Origin: Panaeolus papilionaceus
Taxonomy: Eukaryota > Basidiomycota > Agaricomycetes > Agaricales
Assembly (NCBI GenBank): GCA_015501605.1
Contig: JADNRZ010000006.1
Location: 1,240,001-1,304,000, forward strand
Direction: 5' to 3'
Length of the DNA stretch: 64,000 nucleotides
In this document: piece by piece, positions 59,209-64,000 of the stretch
Layout: each line of letters opens with the position of its first letter
How positions within the stretch are numbered: the first letter of the stretch is position 1
The notes under the pieces: generated by a model
Told to the model about the DNA's origin: nothing
What the model saw: only the letters and a program-made list of their open reading frames with translations
Databases searched by the model: none
Position numbers and translations under genes: made by a program

Positions 59209-61544
59209 ATGATCTCGTTCTCTACATTTGTTTTTACCGCGCTTGTCCTTACACGTCTCTCGAACGCGGCTTGCGTCGGCACAATCAATTCGTTAAACGG
59301 TTAGTAGCCTATTCTAAGGGCCTTGAATATGTACCAACTCACATTTGTTCTATTGTAGACGTCGTTGCTGCTGTCAAATGCACCACTGTCAATCTGAACG
59401 GCTTTTCTGTTCCAGGAGGTCAGGCATTAACGCTTGATCTGCAAACTGGTACTACTGTCAACATGAGTACGTGAAACCCATCATAACATAATAGCATTCC
59501 TTGACATCTCGATTGGAATCTAGATGGTGACATTACATTTGGAGGCGCGAATTGGGCTGGTCCACTGTTCACTGTCAGGTAAAGATATCATTTTGCTGTA
59601 TTCTATGCAAACAACTGACGAACCTGGTCTGAAGTGGAAAGGATGTTACTTGTGCGTATTTGCCACTTTAAAATCGAACTTTCTGTAATCGAACTTGCTT
59701 TCAAGTCAACGGTAATGGACACACCTTCAATGGCAACGGACCATTCTACTGGGTAAGCATCCAAGTCTAAATACACACCCTCCATTACCGACTCGCTTTA
59801 CAGGATGGGCTCGGTGGAAATGGAGGCGTTGTGAAACCAGCCCCCATGATGAAGTGCGCGCGTTGTTGCTCACTCCGGTAGTACTACTCTAACACCTAGC
59901 TATCTAGGATTAAAATCTCAGGCACTTACTCTGTAAGTTCAAATCCTAGAGCAGTCAGACCTGTACTAGAATTGCCTTTAGAACGTCAAAGTTCTCAACT
60001 CACCTGCTCGAACGTATTCCGTCTCGAATCCGGCACCGTTGGTAATGACCAACCTGGTTATTGATAACTGTTGGTTATACTCGATAAATTTTAGGAAAAC
60101 TCTCTGACAACTGATATATTATAGCCCTGGGCGATTCTCCGAACTCACAGAGTAATGGGATACCTGCTGGTACGTAGCATATATCACTTGTCGTTTCTTT
60201 TCGGCCAATATAACTCTCCAACAGGTCACAATACCGACGGTTTCGATTGCAGCACCACCGACCTCACGATTCAGAACAGGTATTTCAAAGTGAATATTTT
60301 CATTTAATATCGTCTAATTGATTCTCCTTTCAGCATGATTCACAATCAAGTTCGTCGCTTTCATTTCTTGTTACAAAAAAAGTAACTGACCCTTCGACTT
60401 GTACTTGAAAAGGATGACTGCCTTGCCATCAACAAAGGTTCCAACATCATATTCAAAGGCAACACCTGTATCGGTGGCCACGGAATATCTATCGTACGTT
60501 TACTGCTGCAAACTCTTCCAACTTCGTTGACCCATTTGAGTTTAGGGGTCTATTGACTCGAACGTTGCGGTTTCGAATATTTTGATTTCCGGTAACACGA
60601 TTACCAACAAGTAATTGCGAAGCTCTACGATAAAGTTTCCCCCTACTGAAGTTTTGAACAGCGATCAGGCCCTCCGTATCAAGACAAAAGCTGCTGCCAC
60701 TGGCAGTTCTGTCAGGAATATTACTTACGCTGTAGGTCCACGAATACACGAATTTTCTCGGTTCCGTCTCACATCCTCTAGGGTAATACGGCGACTGGAA
60801 CCAAAAAGTTTGGGGTCATTATCGATCAAGTAAGTGTTGACTTAATACCCACCACCACCCTTAAATAACCGTCCTTTCTCCGTGAAATTAAGAGTTACCC
60901 AGACACACTAAAGACGCCTGGAAACGGTGTTACCATCTCTGTGAGTTACACATGGCTATGCTAGGGCTGCCTTGTATCTAGACACAGGGTCAATGAACGT
61001 GCTAACATCCGCCTGATTCAAATTTGCAGGGCGTCAACTTTATTTCGCCCGTGTCTAACATCGGGGTAGTCAGTGGCGCCCAACAAGTAGCCGTCAATTG
61101 CGGCTCAGGTTCATGCGAAGGTGCGCATCATCTTGAACTAGTATCTCAGTTCAGATAAACAACCACAGCGGACCGGGTCTGATTATCTTTTGCTCATCCA
61201 GGTTCTTGGAATTGGTCCAATCTTAAGGTCACAGGTGGAAAAGCAGGTGCGCTCTCCCACCCCGATTTTTTGGCTTTAATCCAGATACTCAATGTCTCTT
61301 CCCCTCTTCTTATGCCTCGAATATCATTCGGTATCACCCATTTCCCTGAAACATAACCATCTCGGATATTGGGTCCTTCATTCCGACTCCTCCGTATGAT
61401 GCGCCCTGGACAATGATAATAATAATAATTCACTCCATCTCGTGGTGTACTCACAATCATGACTTATCACGACTGCGGATTCGACACCTTTCAGGCCCCA
61501 TCAACAACTTCAGCGGTATTACAGGGTTCAAGCAGTCCGCGTAA
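59209..61544 (+). CDS. Endopolygalacturonase (GH28), copy 2
   Basis: Same architecture as copy 1. The signal peptide is [20 protein letters not shown], then [10 protein letters not shown], and the catalytic set NTDGFD, QDDCLA, GHGISI and RIKTK. The middle reads [20 protein letters not shown], the end [13 protein letters not shown] and a TAA at 61544. The copy 1 intron with a GC donor has an ordinary GT donor here (ACTT|gtgcgt). The last intron is about 250 nt, longer than the rest. The tandem arrangement in the same direction points to local duplication. The protein is secreted; plant-litter or fruit-body wall pectin is the expected substrate. Confidence 0.92.
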
Positions 61545-63180
61545 TCTCCTCTCGGGGTAAGTGAGGACTACCAACTCCGCCAGATATAGCCACATAACCG
61601 ACTGGGGCAGCTCGGGGTGTTTGAGGAGGGGAGGTTGGGCGGTCCGGGAAGACCATGTGTATTTATTATTATCCAGTACTTAGTACCAAGAGTGTGAGCG
61701 TCAATATGATATTATGATCATTTTCTTCCATTGTTCTAATGCACCGCACGATGTCACGAATTCCTCGGCTAGATGTGCGAATACTTACAAACTGGGTTCG
61801 GAATCGTCGTCATTATCAAAGCTGCGTAAGAATACCATTTTGTAATGATATCATGTCGCTTGAATAGCCGATGTGCATACATAGCTCGCATGTATGCGTC
61901 TTTGAAAGAAAAGATCACATTTGGACATCCGTATTCTTGATTCAGTCACCGGCCAGTTGCATTCATTTGTTCATCTGAATCACAAATCATGACAAGCAAC
62001 CCGCCATCCCTCTGTGTGCGAATAAAACTTTTAAAAAAAGATGTTGGATCACGAAAATATTTGAATCTCATCAGGGCAAGGCAGAACAGAACAATGAATG
62101 ATGCGGATGTGGATGTTTTCAATATATAGCATTCCTCTATTGATATTACAAAGAAACATCGGAATAGGTATAGAGACAGAAAAACAGAGAACGAGATAGA
62201 AAGAGTACGAGAAAGGGAACTTTGATGAGCCAGAAAAAGGGGGGGAGGGGTACCACGACTACTACTATGTCCGGACCTTGCCCAAGAAAGGAGGGGGGTT
62301 GATGAGATGAAACAGACTAGATGAATTCCACGAATTGGTAGAGACACAAATATAACAGTCAATAGATGGGGAGGAAGAGAGAGAGAGAGTAAAAGGAGGG
62401 TGGGAGAGGCGTAGATTAACACAACACTCGAAGAGAAAGGAGAGGATGAAGAGTTTGGCATAGAGGGAGAGTGAGGAGAACCGAACACATACAAATGTAC
62501 ACGGCAAAGGAAGAAGAAAGGTAGTGAACGAATAACTGATAGGTAGGCAAATTATAAAGCTCCTAAATTTTTTAGCGTGATTCATTTAGGAGATTCAGTG
62601 GGGGTGTTGGTGTTGGTTACGAGAGTGTGTGAACGAACGACTGGTGGAATACAGTTTGTCAGAATCGGAGAGGGCGAAGAAATCAAAGTTTGAATCGAAA
62701 AAAATATGATGTTATATGAAACAGAGAGGGCATAGGCAAGACCAGTAGTACAAGTGTAAGAACTAAAAGGCAGAAGTGGAGATGATGAGAAAAAGGCGAA
62801 TGGAAACCTAGAAGGAAAGCGAATGTGAAGGGGGGGAGTGGTGAGATTTAGGGGTCCCCAGGCCTATAAAATAGATAATGAAACCAAAAAGAGGAAAAGA
62901 AAAAGATGCGACAATATAGTAGGATACGGTGCAGAGAATGGGTGAGGGGGATAGCTGACTGAGTGTATTTGCAAGTCATGAATTGTAGATGAAAGATGGG
63001 GAGTAGAATAGATAAGATGGGTGGTTGAAGGACATGTTCAATGTGTGTGGCCAAAAAACGAAGAGAATGAAAATTTTCGGAAGTGGAAGACCAATGCAAT
63101 GAATGATGAAAGCCAATCAAGATGAAAATGAAGATGGGTGAGGGAGAGGAAGCAGAGACGAAAAGCAGAAAAGAGCATAA
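61545..63180. other. Intergenic region rich in purines on the plus strand
   Basis: From about 62150 to 63180 the plus strand is dominated by A and G (gagagaga, gaaagg, ggggga runs). On the minus strand this gives long Ser/Leu/Phe-rich frames that are composition effects. The stretch is downstream of the PB1 gene, so it may be its 3' untranslated region. Confidence 0.5.
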
Positions 63181-64000
63181 TTACGTGACGAACAGTGTTA
63201 CCTGCCCGCCTGGTCGATATTGCTCAAACGCCATCTGCACATCCTCTGTTGATCCCAACGAAATCATATCCCCATCTTCGTCCCTGTACTTGACTCTCAA
63301 CGGCCCATCATCCCTTCTTGGTCCGCACAACCTAATCTTCCTTCCGACCTTCTCAACCAAATTTCCATACTCTGTCGCCCTCGGTACCTGGATCACAAAG
63401 ATATCCTCATGGAAGTGCACCTTAACCTTGACAGGTGGCATCGGCGGGTGCCCATCATAAGCATGGCCATTGCCCATATGATCAAAGGTCTGCGAACGCG
63501 AACCACGCACGCCAACACCCGCAAGTGACGATTCGCTTGAACCGTAAGGCGTAATCGGTGACGAACTGTTGGGTGAATAATCCGAGCTCTCTCCCGTCGA
63601 CTGACTTGACCCGCTCCCTCGCTTGCCACTAGGGATATTGCTTGGGATTCCATTCGCAATACGATGCTCTCTATCCCGAGACCAATGGGGGCCACCAGAC
63701 GTTGGAATACCATTCGGCAGGGGCGGCGGAGGCATAGCCCTCGGTGGTGGAACATACGCGCTCGGCTGGCTCAAGCTCCTCGACCTGCTTGGCTGGGGTG
63801 CTTGCAACACACTCCCTCTTCCATCCATACTCCTAGGATCCATCATGCCGCTCCTACTATCCCTCCCATCCATTCTTCCAAACTCCTTCGACTCCAACGT
63901 CGTCGCTGATCGTAAAAGTAAATGATCAGCAGCCGCAGAAGTCATACTACTATTCGCACTCGACGCACCATCATATCCATTCCGTAATCTCGACTGACTG
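63181..64000 (-). CDS. PB1 domain protein, C-terminal end; probably Cdc24-type RhoGEF
   Basis: The frame is open from the window edge to the TAA at 63181. The first ~180 residues are Ser/Pro/Gly-rich and disordered (SQSRLRNGYDGASSANSSM, YVPPPRAMPPPPLPNG). The last ~85 form a PB1 domain: VKVKVHFHEDIFVIQVPRAT, KVGRKIRLCGPRRDDGPL, the acidic OPCA motif YRDEDGDMISLGSTEDVQMA, and VTLFVT. A C-terminal PB1 after a disordered linker is the arrangement of Cdc24, the exchange factor for Cdc42, which binds the scaffold Bem1 through this domain. The DH and PH domains would lie outside the window, so a different PB1 protein is possible. Confidence 0.75.
   Translation of the reverse strand, partial: SQSRLRNGYDGASSANSSMTSAAADHLLLRSATTLESKEFGRMDGRDSRSGMMDPRSMDGRGSVLQAPQPSRSRSLSQPSAYVPPPRAMPPPPLPNGIPTSGGPHWSRDREHRIANGIPSNIPSGKRGSGSSQSTGESSDYSPNSSSPITPYGSSESSLAGVGVRGSRSQTFDHMGNGHAYDGHPPMPPVKVKVHFHEDIFVIQVPRATEYGNLVEKVGRKIRLCGPRRDDGPLRVKYRDEDGDMISLGSTEDVQMAFEQYRPGGQVTLFVT

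Noticed and set aside
61946..63120. Minus-strand Ser/Leu/Phe-rich frames resembling membrane proteins
   Set aside because: They come from purine-rich low-complexity sequence and have no start context, splice sites or relatives.

Overview
The window reads as nuclear DNA of a filamentous basidiomycete, most likely an agaricomycete mushroom. The genes are dense and carry many 50-60 bp GT-AG introns. The content also fits: class I hydrophobins, GH28 polygalacturonases, a fungal heme peroxidase, and expansions of mushroom-specific unknown families. No rRNA, tRNA, CRISPR array, viral gene or secondary-metabolite synthase was seen. Exon structures were deduced by eye from splice signals and frame continuity. 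Where exon lengths were summed by hand (dehydrogenase, desaturase, hydrophobins, three of the F-box-like genes) they add up to an open frame.

Layout: (1) 1-6.4 kb: the 3' part of an F-box-like gene (+), a short-chain dehydrogenase (-) and a nine-exon delta-12-type fatty acid desaturase (+). (2) 6.6-10.5 kb: a hydrophobin cluster. Two identical intact class I hydrophobin genes lie head to head as a 533 bp perfect inverted duplication. They are flanked by two hydrophobin pseudogenes, one of which abuts a 502 bp Tc1/mariner-derived element with about 80 bp inverted repeats and TA target duplications. (3) 11-17.6 kb: a GPI-type aspartic protease (-) and a GPI-type heme peroxidase (-). (4) 18.7-22.5 kb: a large unknown disordered protein (-). 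(5) 23-28.9 kb: a minus-strand tandem array of one F-box-like family, with two intact genes, one in-frame chimera formed by deletion, the cut-off tail of its donor, and one frameshifted pseudogene. (6) 30.4-37.2 kb: a mitochondrial carrier (+) and a RhoGAP protein (+). (7) 38-42.9 kb: a divergent pair of single-pass membrane protein genes plus a decayed third copy. (8) 43.4-48.2 kb: THI6, a bifunctional thiamine enzyme (-), and a caprin-like RGG protein (-). (9) 49-54.4 kb: a BTB protein (+) and a cytosolic GH63-family protein (+). (10) 55.6-61.5 kb: two tandem endopolygalacturonase genes (+). (11) 63.2-64 kb: the C-terminal end of a PB1 protein, probably Cdc24 (-).

Most genes are unlinked housekeeping or secreted functions. 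The notable theme is local duplication with birth and death of copies: hydrophobins, F-box-like genes, membrane proteins and polygalacturonases each form paralogue groups, and the first three contain pseudogenes. Secreted or wall-anchored products dominate: hydrophobins, protease, peroxidase and pectinases. A RhoGAP and a probable Cdc24 point to Rho/Cdc42 polarity signalling.
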